Shown: positions 50,601 to 55,203 of the stretch, piece after piece
How the letters are laid out: each line of letters begins with the position of its first letter
How positions within the stretch are numbered: position 1 is the first letter of the stretch
DNA from: Paracentrotus lividus
Lineage: Eukaryota > Echinodermata > Echinoidea > Camarodonta > Echinidae
Direction: 5' to 3'
NCBI GenBank assembly: GCA_940671915.1
Contig: CALNVZ010002100.1
Coordinates: 4,909,142-4,973,141 of the forward strand
Length of the DNA stretch: 64,000 nucleotides
Program-made: the position numbers and the translations under genes
Notes under the pieces: generated by a model
Database searches by the model: none
What the model was told of the DNA's origin: nothing
Seen by the model: only the letters and a program-made list of their open reading frames with translations

Positions 50601-52770
50601 AATGCTGTTTCAGTTTCATTTGAACATATTTAACCCTACTACACAAAGGCTCTGGTTATGACCCATGTCTAACAAAATAGTTTTAAACCTGCTGCCTTGC
50701 ATTATATGTAAAGTCATACACTGTTAGAACGCGGTTTAAAAATTTCGCTGTTTAAAAAAATGTTGGTTTAAAAGTTCAACATTCTTGTTTAATATTTAAA
50801 CAATGTTATTTAAAACCGGAAAAGTAAGGTTTTATAGCCTTAAACAAGACCAGTTTAGAGACATGTATATTACACTGTATAAAACAGGTTTTGTTTAAAC
50901 AGGCCAAGGCAAATGTCCCGTGATAGTCATGAGCTAATGGCATCACTCGTTACACGCAAAGGTAAATCGGCGCAAACATTTCAATCATGGCGAAGGACTA
51001 ATGCCTCACACATTCAAGAAGTGTATACATGTACAAATGTGTTGGCTCAGTGGATAGAGCATCTGCCTTATAATCAAAAGGTCATGAGTTCGATACCCGG
51101 CCGCGTTAACCAAAAGTGTGAGCGTTTTTATTTTAGGAGAGAAGAGTTAAATAATACTGTTGATATTTTAAACAACCATTAAACAACACCTTGTTTAAAC
51201 TTTTAAACAACAAGAGTGTTAAGTTTTAAACGACTACAGGTTGTTTAATTTTACACAACGCTGTGCGATTCACCGGTTAACACGCAGTTGTTTAAGATTT
51301 CAAACAACTTGTTTAATTTTTTTTCTAACAGCTAGTGTATCAGGGAAGTTGATTTCTGTATTTATATTTTGATCTAGACCTTCATGTCTAGATGAATATT
51401 CACCGATAACATTGTAGTCAATATATTGACTAATATATTGTTTAAATAACAATGCTTTATTTTCCCTCCAAAGTTATATTTCCCCTCAAGATTATATTTG
51501 CCCTCAGTGCTGCATGCTTCAGGAAAAATAGACCTTGGCTTGGGGGAAAATATACAGTCAAAAATACATGTACTAGATGTCGATCTAGATCTATTTCACC
51601 CTAGAAGAGAGTTCAAATGGAAAGTTAAACAAATATATTTTATTATTATTACTATTATTATTATTAAATATCATTTGAACAAATAAAATTAAATAAGTTC
51701 ACTTTCTGAAAATTTCTAAGAAAAGGCTTCTACAGTTATTGTACAGTACACATAGAAATTTTTACTCCATAATTTATGCACGACGCTCGAATGATCACGT
51801 TAGCATATGAAATACACTACCATTGTGCCTTCCAATGAACAATAGTCACGATAAAATTTAGATTCGTCATTTGGGTAAGTCCTCATTTCTTTATACGTTT
51901 TAAACTGTCGGGCGAAGTCTGACAGTGGATTCGTTGAAGTTCCTTTTTATATTTCTCTTCTTTATTCTAAAAAGTTTGAAAGAGTGGCTTTGCCGTACAT
52001 GTTTTGTGAAGTCGAGTCTTGCAGTTTTTCTTGCGAAATGGGTCCACTTTGGTTATGATTGACAGCGCGCACGACAAAAGCGGTCTTTATCGGGAACAGC
52101 TGAATCGCGTTGTTCAGTTACGGTCAACGCACTTCAGTCATCGCAACCAGGAGGCGGAGCTCCATGCGATAGCTAATCAGATCAGAGTGCCCAACAATAA
52201 AAATGCATTGTCCTCTGGCTCTGTACGAACGAACTTCGATGTGCAGTAATCAATCAATCACACTAACTGAACTCGACTCTTGCACAGCACTTCTCTAACA
52301 GTTAGAATCTACAAAAAAAAAAGTCAATGCCAAATGGTTTTGGCATTTTTGCAATTGCAGACTGTTGCCCAGACCTTAATGATAAATTATAAAATCATTA
52401 TATTTTGTGTTCTTTCATGTCTCACCTTATTATTCAGTATCTTATCAATCTGGTCACCAGTAACTCGACAATTACCAACTGTGGGATCGGGATCGGGAGA
52501 ACGAACGTTTCTTGTGCGGGAGATCGACCGAGGAGCGCGGCCTAGCTTTTCGACCCCGGCCCCTCCGGCCACGTCAGCTTCATCTGATCCGTCGAATTTC
52601 AGGGAGTTTCTCTCATTCGTAATGCTATAAAAAATATCCAATGATCCTCCTAAATTCTGGCGAGTAAATTCAAATACACCATTGTTATCTGGTAAGGCTA
52701 ATATTCCAGAAGTTCCAATTTGAAAAAAAATAATGAGAAAAAGGAAAAATAAGAAATATGTGAGAGACAT
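17262..52770 (-). CDS. SORT1: Sortilin-like VPS10-domain sorting receptor, 19 exons seen, about 120 residues missing
   Basis: Nineteen coding segments on the minus strand join in frame to about 708 residues (human sortilin has 831). In order they give: signal peptide (1-24); propeptide with R-X-X-R (RNVR, 87-90); VPS10 propeller with Asp-boxes SRDGARTF, SRDFGTTW, STDRGHSW, TYDRGGIW and TSDGGYNW; the last part of the 10CC Cys module (YRKIPGD); one transmembrane helix (GFVITLLVMVVLALVFILY); and a cytosolic tail with YSRL and the terminus GYHDDSDEDMLA. Human sortilin ends GYHDDSDEDLLE, which separates it from SorLA and SorCS. Family role: a type I receptor cycling between Golgi, endosome and plasma membrane, with its tail read by AP-1/GGA and retromer. 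The residues matching human STDEGQCW through LEDFLC were not found between 28127 and 27031, and the next exon is frame-shifted. It runs head to head with COMMD7. Confidence 0.9.
18142..18247 (-). CDS. SORT1: Sortilin exon: cytosolic tail with YSRL and acidic cluster
   Basis: Encodes SGIYSYSRLSQGDSIE through LQGYHDDSDE. YSRL fits Y-X-X-Phi and stands where human sortilin has YSVL. GYHDDSDE is identical to human. Donor GTAAAT, phase 0. Confidence 0.93.
18500..18990. repeat. Inverted-repeat-rich intronic segment
   Basis: AAATACTAAATTATCC and GGATAATTTAGTATTT form a 16-bp inverted pair (about 18567-18620). Later, CCGTTCAATATAACAAAA-like units repeat three times (about 18872-18930). Possibly a MITE; no clean ends found. 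It is in the sortilin tail intron. Confidence 0.45.
19233..19339 (-). CDS. SORT1: Sortilin exon: transmembrane helix
   Basis: Begins SHKAALGFVITLLVMVVLAL, continues VFILY, then basic KKGKFDCIKRK: a single membrane span with a positive cytosolic side. Acceptor TTCTGCAG, donor GTAAGT, ends in phase 2. Confidence 0.88.
19784..19886 (-). CDS. SORT1: Sortilin exon: end of the 10CC module
   Basis: 34 codons starting YRKIPGDICVYGYQPQRN (human YRKIPGDKCQGGVNPVRE), with Cys at both expected places. The acceptor TTTTCAG is clear. The donor I chose (AAG/GTCCGA) is atypical, but it is the only one that keeps the phase of the next exon. Confidence 0.85.
20170..20580 (-). mobile_element. Diverged solo copy of the tRNA-derived SINE plus GT/GGAC-rich tail
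   Basis: 20190-20405 follows one unit of the 2260-4976 array: TTTGTCTCCAACAG, the tRNA-like part with GGATTGCTAGACCAGC on the plus strand, then ATATCAAACGTAAATGG. Adjacent 20420-20575 resembles the intronic repeat at 27400-27900 (ATCGAAATCGGAATGAAAAA) and ends in (GGAC)n and (CA)n. Confidence 0.75.
21344..21533 (-). other. Unrecognised ORF with a donor-like end
   Basis: Open frame of about 63 codons starting MGRYSDFMNGNLRKRM, with GTGAGTC right after codon WNG. It looks more protein-like than neighbouring ORFs (charged, Cys pair, mixed composition), but I do not recognise it, and it does not match the sortilin exon expected in this position. It could be a TE fragment, a pseudo-exon or chance. 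Confidence 0.2.
22227..22387. mobile_element. Short CAGTGGTGGATCCAGGA-type MITE
   Basis: Left end CAGTACCGGAATCCAGAG, right end inverse CAGTGGTGGATCCAGG; C-runs inside. No clear target duplication. Cousin of 35635-35792. Confidence 0.6.
23190..26470 (-). mobile_element. Decayed non-LTR retrotransposon (LINE, endonuclease plus reverse transcriptase)
   Basis: Minus-strand frames give an exonuclease/endonuclease-phosphatase start (TWNVRKLSMAGKL, about 25930 downward), an RT middle (FDTIRHDR; WFEIAKGVRQG), an ADDVALLAES active-site block (about 23905-23935) and a tail segment with ELWHQAF and SWTERNYEY. Frames shift often and stops are frequent, so it is dead or badly sequenced. The GC-rich 26000-26470 part would be its 5' region, running into the N gap. 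The endonuclease is of the craniofacial-development-protein-2-like sort, suggesting an RTE-type clade; the clade call is weak. It is in a sortilin intron. Confidence 0.75.
26474..26498. other. Assembly gap (25 N)
   Basis: Run of 25 N at the 5' end of the LINE copy; the true size is unknown. Confidence 0.99.
26519..26680 (-). mobile_element. Fragment of the tRNA-derived SINE family
   Basis: AAAGACAAGGAAATTATTTA at the left matches the edge of the solo copy at 20190, and AAAACGTAAGGGTTAATATC at the right matches the opposite unit edge; the tRNA-like middle is lost. Confidence 0.5.
26917..27030 (-). pseudogene. SORT1: Sortilin exon of the 10CC module, frame-disrupted as assembled
   Basis: 114 bp between a TGCAG acceptor and a GTAAGT donor. 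Frame a reads DYGFYRKPTA at the start and GHEEELSSWG at the end; the middle reads DCILAPDFQHRDLEY in another frame. Together they track human [20 protein letters not shown] and HDLEFCLYGREEHLTTNG. As written, the single open phase hits TAG and TGA. The two shifts compensate, so the phases at both exon ends still fit the gene. I place it as an exon with base-level errors or real damage; the data here cannot tell which. Confidence 0.7.
27400..27900. repeat. Three tandem ~160-bp units with AGGTCAAAGG blocks
   Basis: Repeated phrases: TCAAAGGTCAAAGG, TAGTCCTCACCTAGTGCTAT, ATCATAAAGCAAACAAAAT, GAAATCGGATGAAAAATGG, AAGGAGTAGCATTTTGTAA. The block lies exactly where sortilin exons are missing. Confidence 0.8.
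28128..28296 (-). CDS. SORT1: Sortilin exon 14: Asp-box TSDGGYNW
   Basis: 169 bp with PPDVYVTSDGGYNWRLALQ and GPHHLAITNSGGLLVAIPA (human VPDVYISDDGGYSW, GPHYYTILDSGGIIVAI). It ends in phase 2 before GTAAGT. The following exon, which should carry the next Asp-box, was not found. Confidence 0.92.
28379..28545. repeat. (ATC)n microsatellite, two long tracts
   Basis: Tracts at about 28379-28435 and 28466-28545, plus a shorter one near 28850-28900, flank sortilin exon 13. Poly-His, poly-Asp and poly-Ile reading frames here are artefacts. Confidence 0.97.
28912..29017 (-). CDS. SORT1: Sortilin exon 13
   Basis: 106 bp beginning VCHLQIHNQYSKLKG and ending TGLILAH plus one base of Gly (human CSLHIHASYS and VGIVIAHG). 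Acceptor TTTCAG, donor GTAAGA. (ATC)n stretches flank its donor side. Confidence 0.92.
29128..29810. repeat. ~315-bp tandem duplication in a sortilin intron
   Basis: Both copies share TCTTGAATCACAAATGTAAC, GGTACAGAATC, CCCATAGCATTGAATAGGA, GCAAAGGTGAGA and ATTATGATACAT-like segments, with roughly 85-90% similarity by eye. Confidence 0.7.
29896..30069 (-). CDS. SORT1: Sortilin exon 12: Asp-box TYDRGGIW
   Basis: 58 codons in phase 0 with VTDFYKVESMRGVYLAS and ITYDRGGIWAPIIKP, matching human TDFTNVTSLRGVYITS and ITFDQGGRWTHLRKP. Confidence 0.93.
30615..30688 (-). CDS. SORT1: Sortilin exon 11
   Basis: 74 bp encoding TGTGTIYTSASDGVVFSESL, then LRHL (human [24 protein letters not shown]). Acceptor TTAG, donor GTAAGT. 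Confidence 0.93.
31154..31214 (-). CDS. SORT1: Sortilin exon 10
   Basis: 61 bp encoding FFSVLDMSEGLIFMHVDDPE (human [20 protein letters not shown]). Donor GTAAGT. Confidence 0.93.
31514..31609 (-). CDS. SORT1: Sortilin exon 9: Asp-box STDRGHSW
   Basis: 32 codons in phase 0 containing HVSTDRGHSWQPTQLP, close to human HVSTDQGDTWSMAQLP. Acceptor TTGCAG, donor GTGAGT. Confidence 0.93.
32237..32307 (-). CDS. SORT1: Sortilin exon 8
   Basis: 71 bp encoding VQKSVQNFGIQGKFIYAA and so on (human VKIYSFGLGGRFLFASV). Acceptor ACACAG, donor GTTAGT. Confidence 0.88.
33144..33194 (-). CDS. SORT1: Sortilin exon 7 (short)
   Basis: 51 bp encoding DRQLNLLKTPNLGRSYQ, matching human ALELWRTSDLGKSFK. Acceptor ATATAG, donor GTAAGT; phases agree with both neighbours. 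Confidence 0.85.
33831..35260. mobile_element. TIR element with direct internal repeats
   Basis: Ends ATATATGGCCATGCGTTTTG and the inverse of ATATATGGCCATGTGTTTTA, followed by GTGGGCCC on both sides. Two ~370-bp internal repeats (about 34495-34790 and 34850-35150) share AATTAGCTTAATTA, AATTAAACTGTTT and GAGTTAATTAA segments. No transposase frame. Lies between sortilin exons 7 and 6. Confidence 0.7.
35395..35527 (-). CDS. SORT1: Sortilin exon 6: Asp-box blade
   Basis: Begins NKIWLSRDFGTTWKSL (human NGLWVSKNFGGKWEEI). Acceptor TTTAG, donor GTATGT, ends in phase 1. Confidence 0.9.
35635..35792. mobile_element. 158-bp CAGTGGTGGATCAGG MITE
   Basis: TIR CAGTGGTGGATCAGG / CCTGAATCCACCACTG; no convincing flanking duplication. 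Confidence 0.7.
36672..36845 (-). CDS. SORT1: Sortilin exon 5: Asp-box blade
   Basis: 58 codons beginning VILISYMSDMD, with Asp-box SRDGARTF and the conserved HPTHKDLM (human YSPQNSDYLL). Phase 0 on both sides. Confidence 0.9.
37278..38032. mobile_element. hAT-like TIR element CAGAGCTGCCAACC, 755 bp
   Basis: Perfect 14-bp TIR CAGAGCTGCCAACC / GGTTGGCAGCTCTG. TACCATA on both sides, but the flank is an ACCAT-type repeat, so the duplication length is ambiguous. A CpG-rich core (37805-37980) contains GCGCGCGCAGCCGCC. Same termini as 42029-44049. Confidence 0.82.
38262..38364 (-). CDS. SORT1: Sortilin exon 4
   Basis: 103 bp from LDYGETFINIDERI to KSPLDSQR; matches the human EDYGKNF region. Acceptor TTGCAG, donor GTAAGC. 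Confidence 0.87.
38438..38563. mobile_element. 126-bp MITE with TIR AGGACAACTAC
   Basis: Ends AGGACAACTAC / GTAGTTGTCCT, with further inverted GGACAATTA / TAATTGTCC. A short TTAGGG-like stretch inside is not telomeric. Confidence 0.65.
39269..41823. mobile_element. piggyBac-like TIR element flanked by TTAA, hosting a nested element
   Basis: TTAA at 39265-39268 and 41824-41827 flank CCCTTCGGCTGCGG and CCGCAGCAGAAGGG. CCC...GGG ends next to TTAA are the piggyBac signature. After removing the insert at 40326-41709, about 1.2 kb remains, without a recognisable transposase. Confidence 0.75.
40326..41709. mobile_element. Nested TIR element with GCG motifs, TA-flanked
   Basis: TIR CATAGGCTTCGGAA / TTCCGAAGCCCATG, with TA on both sides. 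The inside has repeats built on GATATATCAACCTGAAAAG and TGCATTCTAAGC, plus several GCGAGCGCGAAGCGCGAGC copies and long G/C runs (a C-run at 41660-41693). Confidence 0.75.
42029..44049. mobile_element. hAT-like TIR element CAGAGCTGCCAACC, 2.0 kb, 6-bp TSD
   Basis: Perfect TIR CAGAGCTGCCAACC / GGTTGGCAGCTCTG and GTAAGC duplicated at 42023-42028 and 44050-44055. No transposase frame was recognised, so it is probably non-autonomous. It lies in the intron between sortilin exons 3 and 4. Confidence 0.85.
44252..44384. mobile_element. Palindromic MITE, copy 3
   Basis: TTTCATGAAAGGACTTG at the left and CAAGTCCTTTCATGAAA at the right; inner TTATCCGACAAA / TTTGTCGGATAA. The most symmetric of the three copies. 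Confidence 0.78.
44365..44530. repeat. 81-bp tandem duplication beside sortilin exon 3
   Basis: Two nearly identical units, from CTTTCATGAAATGCCCCC to TTTATATCAAAAA (44365-44445 and 44446-44526); they differ at one visible base. The first unit begins in the right arm of the MITE. Confidence 0.9.
44549..44613 (-). CDS. SORT1: Sortilin exon 3
   Basis: 65 bp, reading ELLALTTMQYGFLAGQSHVW and onward, which aligns with human VILVLTTFQVPLVIVSFGQS. Acceptor CTAG, donor GTATG. An 81-bp tandem duplication starts about 20 bp past the donor. Confidence 0.85.
44922..47604. mobile_element. Tc1/mariner-like element with ~270-bp TIRs and GGTTACGGAGTGAC repeats
   Basis: Ends CAGTGCGTCCCAAAAAGAAC / GTTCTTTTTGGGACGCACTG (one or two bases vary), each next to a TA (44920-44921, 47605-47606). 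Similarity of the two ends continues for about 270 bp (ATATGATTCTTGGG, TGTACATGTATATAAAGCTC, CATATCCTCAAGTATCATTA, CAGTGAGCAA). The interior has at least six (G)GTTACGGAGTGAC copies in both orientations and ~150-bp repeats (45760-46330). No transposase frame. Confidence 0.83.
47623..47857. mobile_element. 235-bp MITE with TIR CTCGCAATCTACTATGGTC
   Basis: Ends CTCGCAATCTACTATGGTC / GACCATAGTAGATTGTGAG, continuing with ACAAGGAAAT / ATTTCCTTGT. Two internal direct copies of GGAAATTTGTGATCACTCTC. It abuts the mariner-like element. Confidence 0.8.
48143..49271. mobile_element. CAGG...CCTG element with 6-bp TSD and CTTGCCC palindromes
   Basis: ATGGCA duplicated at 48137-48142 and 49272-49277. Both ends carry inverted CACTTGCCC / GGGCAAGTG blocks. 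Two internal ~340-bp direct repeats (about 48250-48560 and 48590-48950) share ATATAAGCAGCAC and TGAGTCTG plus GTTAAGACTAGCACCATACA. hAT-like by ends and duplication; no transposase. Confidence 0.7.
49456..49697. mobile_element. Short TTAA-flanked piggyBac-like MITE
   Basis: TTAA at 49452-49455 and 49698-49701; TIR CCATCTCGTTA / TAATGAGAGGG. 242 bp. Confidence 0.65.
50168..50227 (-). CDS. SORT1: Sortilin exon 2: first propeller strand
   Basis: 20 codons (VQLNDSNFNLALLWTGTNSK), acceptor CTCAG, donor GTTAGT. It aligns with the human segment DDLRGSVSLSWVGDGTG. Confidence 0.85.
50717..51340. mobile_element. Inverted-end element carrying a tRNA-like promoter segment
   Basis: Ends ATACACTGTTAGAA and the inverse of ATACACTAGCTGTTAGAA. 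The interior is dominated by TTTAAAC / GTTTAAA blocks. At 51038-51103 it has a tRNA-like piece: GGCTCAGTGGATAGAGC (D-arm/A box), a TAT anticodon-like loop, and GAGTTCGATACCC (B box/T-arm). It lies in sortilin intron 1. Confidence 0.65.
51749..52236 (+). repeat. Left copy of a ~490-bp inverted repeat pair
   Basis: Matches the reverse complement of 55802-56301 along its whole length, at roughly 90% by eye. Shared pieces include GACGCTCGAATGATCACG, ACACTACCATTGTGCCTTCC, GACAGCGCGCACGAC and CAGGAGGCGGAGCTCC. Confidence 0.88.
52426..52770 (-). CDS. SORT1: Sortilin exon 1: signal peptide, propeptide, start of mature protein
   Basis: 115 codons in phase 0, ending AATAAG before GTGAG. Residues 2-17 are very hydrophobic (signal peptide). 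An acidic propeptide and the cluster RAPRSISRTRNVRS follow, whose R-X-X-R matches the furin-type cleavage of sortilins. The ATG is the first of an open frame just ahead of the signal sequence. Confidence 0.85.
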
Positions 52771-54127
52771 TTTCTGTTCGGCAGACTCAATATTGTTGTG
52801 CTGTGTAAATATGATTTTGTTTTCAACATGAGCTTGTGGCGTGCTCAGATTTCAGATCAACCTTTCCATGAGCAATCATGAAAGACTCATGATGAACGGC
52901 CATAAAGTAATCATAAAGATAGAATAGCAGAATTTAAAAGATTTTAATACGTACGGTATTGTGCTTGATGCATTTGTATTGCCGTGATCCTTGAATTTTG
53001 TGCCTTTATGAGTCTTTTATGATAAGTGAGCTCTAGAACTTGGTGGGTCATCCCGTATCAAGCTAACGTGAATGTTGTTTAATAAATAAATCAAATCAAA
53101 TCAAATCAAGATTCTTTTATGTTTTCATGTGTATAATTATATTGATATATGGACAAACGGAAGGAAACTGACCAGACCTATTTGAAAAAGTGATTCCGTC
53201 GGGATTCGAAACTGATCAGGTTCGAATCCCAATGAAATCCCATTTTCCTTGCTCATTGTTTTTCATAATATTCTGCAAAATAAAATAGTTAATTTTCGAA
53301 AGGTCTAAAATTATAAACTGGAAATTCGCCTAGCAAGCTAGCTGATATCCTGCCAAAGGCCAACTATTCCTCTCTAATTCTGGAAAAAAAAAAAAAAAAA
53401 AAAAATGGAGCTACCAAAACGACTAGGCCTCTACGGTCTACTCAACCGTTCATTTTAAACATGATATTTTTGTATGTTTATAGACTTTTGTTTTTTTTAG
53501 TTAATCATTAATTTTCGTGTTCGGCAGTATCTGAGGTGGGCATGCACTGTGAGTTTTAAAACTTTTTAAATGAGTTGTTTGTTTCAACTTCTATTTAGCA
53601 GTGAGAGTGACATGGCGGTGTTTCCAGTTATGCATCATTCATGTTCTTTTATTAATCTATTTATTCATATTTCATACAAAGTTTACAATCAATGCCAATC
53701 ATCTGGATCTCATCCCGTGCCCCAATCCCCGCCCCGCTCCCGCGCGCACCACGGTCCTCAAGGATTCAATTATTCTTTTATTTTCCGTAGAAACATAACA
53801 AAATAAACATTCAATATAAACACATTCAAATTCAATCACATTCATTCAAATAAGCAAAGTTGTTCAGAAATTTAAAAAATGAGAAGATTTTGAGAAGCAA
53901 GAAAATAACATTTAGAAAACTCACGGGAGGGGCTTGAAAAAAAAGCAGAGCTTATTTATGATAAACATGATAGACGCATGTGACCGCCTTAGTTAATTAG
54001 AAGTAAGATTTTATAATTATGGCCCAATTAAGCAAACACGGAAATCGAATACAAAGATAAAACAAGAGAAGACAAAAAGAAAGGAAAAAACACGAAAATT
54101 GAGAAAAAAAGACTCTAGATGCTGGGA

Positions 54128-54129
<2 letters not shown>

Positions 54130-54171
<42 letters not shown>

Positions 54172-54190
54172 AGCAGACAGACAGACAGAG
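54130..54190. repeat. (AG)n simple repeat with ACAG units
   Basis: About 20 AG units followed by GACA-type repeats. Confidence 0.95.
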
Positions 54191-54275
54191 AGATGAGAGG
54201 AGACTGAGAGGGATGAGGAGAGAAGGAAAGAAGTTAATAATAGTTGTTATAAGAAGTTAAGAGAGAAGGATGCAG

Positions 54276-54680
54276 TGGCGGATCTACTGGGGTGTTTAGG
54301 GGGTTTAACCCCCCCCCTCCCTTGGGCTCCCTAAAAAAAAATTTAAAAAAATAAAATAAAAATCCTACCTTTAAGAATTGTAGAAATGATGACTAAAGTA
54401 TGCATCAGATGCACCATTTTAAATGTCAAATTGAAAAAACTCCTATAGGTGTTACAATTTTTTCGGCCTTCGGTCAACCATAAGGTCATATATCACCTGT
54501 AGGGGTAGGTTAAAGATGTCAATCGGCTAAATCATGTATATTTTTCCGTGTGTTTTTTTTTTTTTTTTTTTTTTTTCAACATTTTGCTCGATTCGGCTCC
54601 CCCCTAAGGTCAATTTGACGCCCTTTTGGGCGCCCACCGGTGGGGGCCCGGCCCCGTAAAGCCCCCCCCCTCCTTCAGAA
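54276..54680. mobile_element. Fragmentary CAGTGGCGGATC element
   Basis: Starts CAGTGGCGGATCTACTGG with GGGGGTTTAACCCCCCC, ends in a GCCCGGCCCCG / CCCCCCCC stretch near CTTCAG. The right end does not match the left well. Confidence 0.45.
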
Positions 54681-55116
54681 TACGCGCATGGAAATGTTGA
54701 GAAGGTCGAATCAAATAGAGAAAGGTGAAAGTTTCAAACGACCAGAACCTGGTCTAATAATTGGCATATAGTAGGCCTACCTTCTTCTGGTCATGAGATT
54801 GAAATGTGAATAGACATTGTCTACAGGTCATAAATAGTTCTGTGTTAGATGTGCTTTGGAAAGGTTGAGAAGAATTTACCCTATGATTCACCAATAAATA
54901 ATTTCAGCAAAAATATAAAATAAAATAAATAAATGAAAATAAAGAAAAAAGAAAAATAGTTTTCTGGTAAAACTTCAGATAATCGAGAAGAGAAAAAAAG
55001 ACGTTTTATTCTCCGTGTTCAGTGTTTTAGAAACATACTTGATTTCTAAACTTGCCACAACCTATACTGATATTTGAAATCTTGTCAAGGCAGCTCGTCG
55101 GCTGTGAGTTATCAGA

Positions 55117-55203
55117 ATGGCTTCAACTTTCCATTTTTCTGCGGAAACGCCTCCAGATTCCATGTTCAGTGATATCCAGTCACTCAACAAATTCAACGAA
55201 GAG
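55117..55203 (+). CDS. COMMD7: COMMD7 exon 1
   Basis: 29 codons, MASTFHFSAETPPDSMFSDI and onward to NKFNEE, phase 0, donor GTAAAT. The frame opens at the first ATG after a short leader; SDIQSLNKF corresponds to human GDMQQLNQL. Confidence 0.87.

Larger units (their letters stand above)
52771..55116. promoter_or_regulatory. Shared upstream region of sortilin and COMMD7
   Basis: 2.3 kb between the two start codons. It holds no recognisable gene. It contains a 10-bp inverted repeat around 53201-53230, an A-run (53382-53405), an (AG)n tract (54130-54190) and a TE fragment (54276-54680). Promoters of both genes must lie here or in the 5' UTRs; no core elements could be assigned. Confidence 0.4.

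Noticed and set aside
51038-51103. A genuine tRNA-Ile(TAT) gene
   Set aside because: D- and T-arm parts are good, but acceptor ends do not pair and the piece lies inside a repeat-bounded element.
52387-52630. Plus-strand ORF over sortilin exon 1
   Set aside because: Shadow of the coding strand; the minus frame has the signal peptide, the propeptide site and correct splicing.
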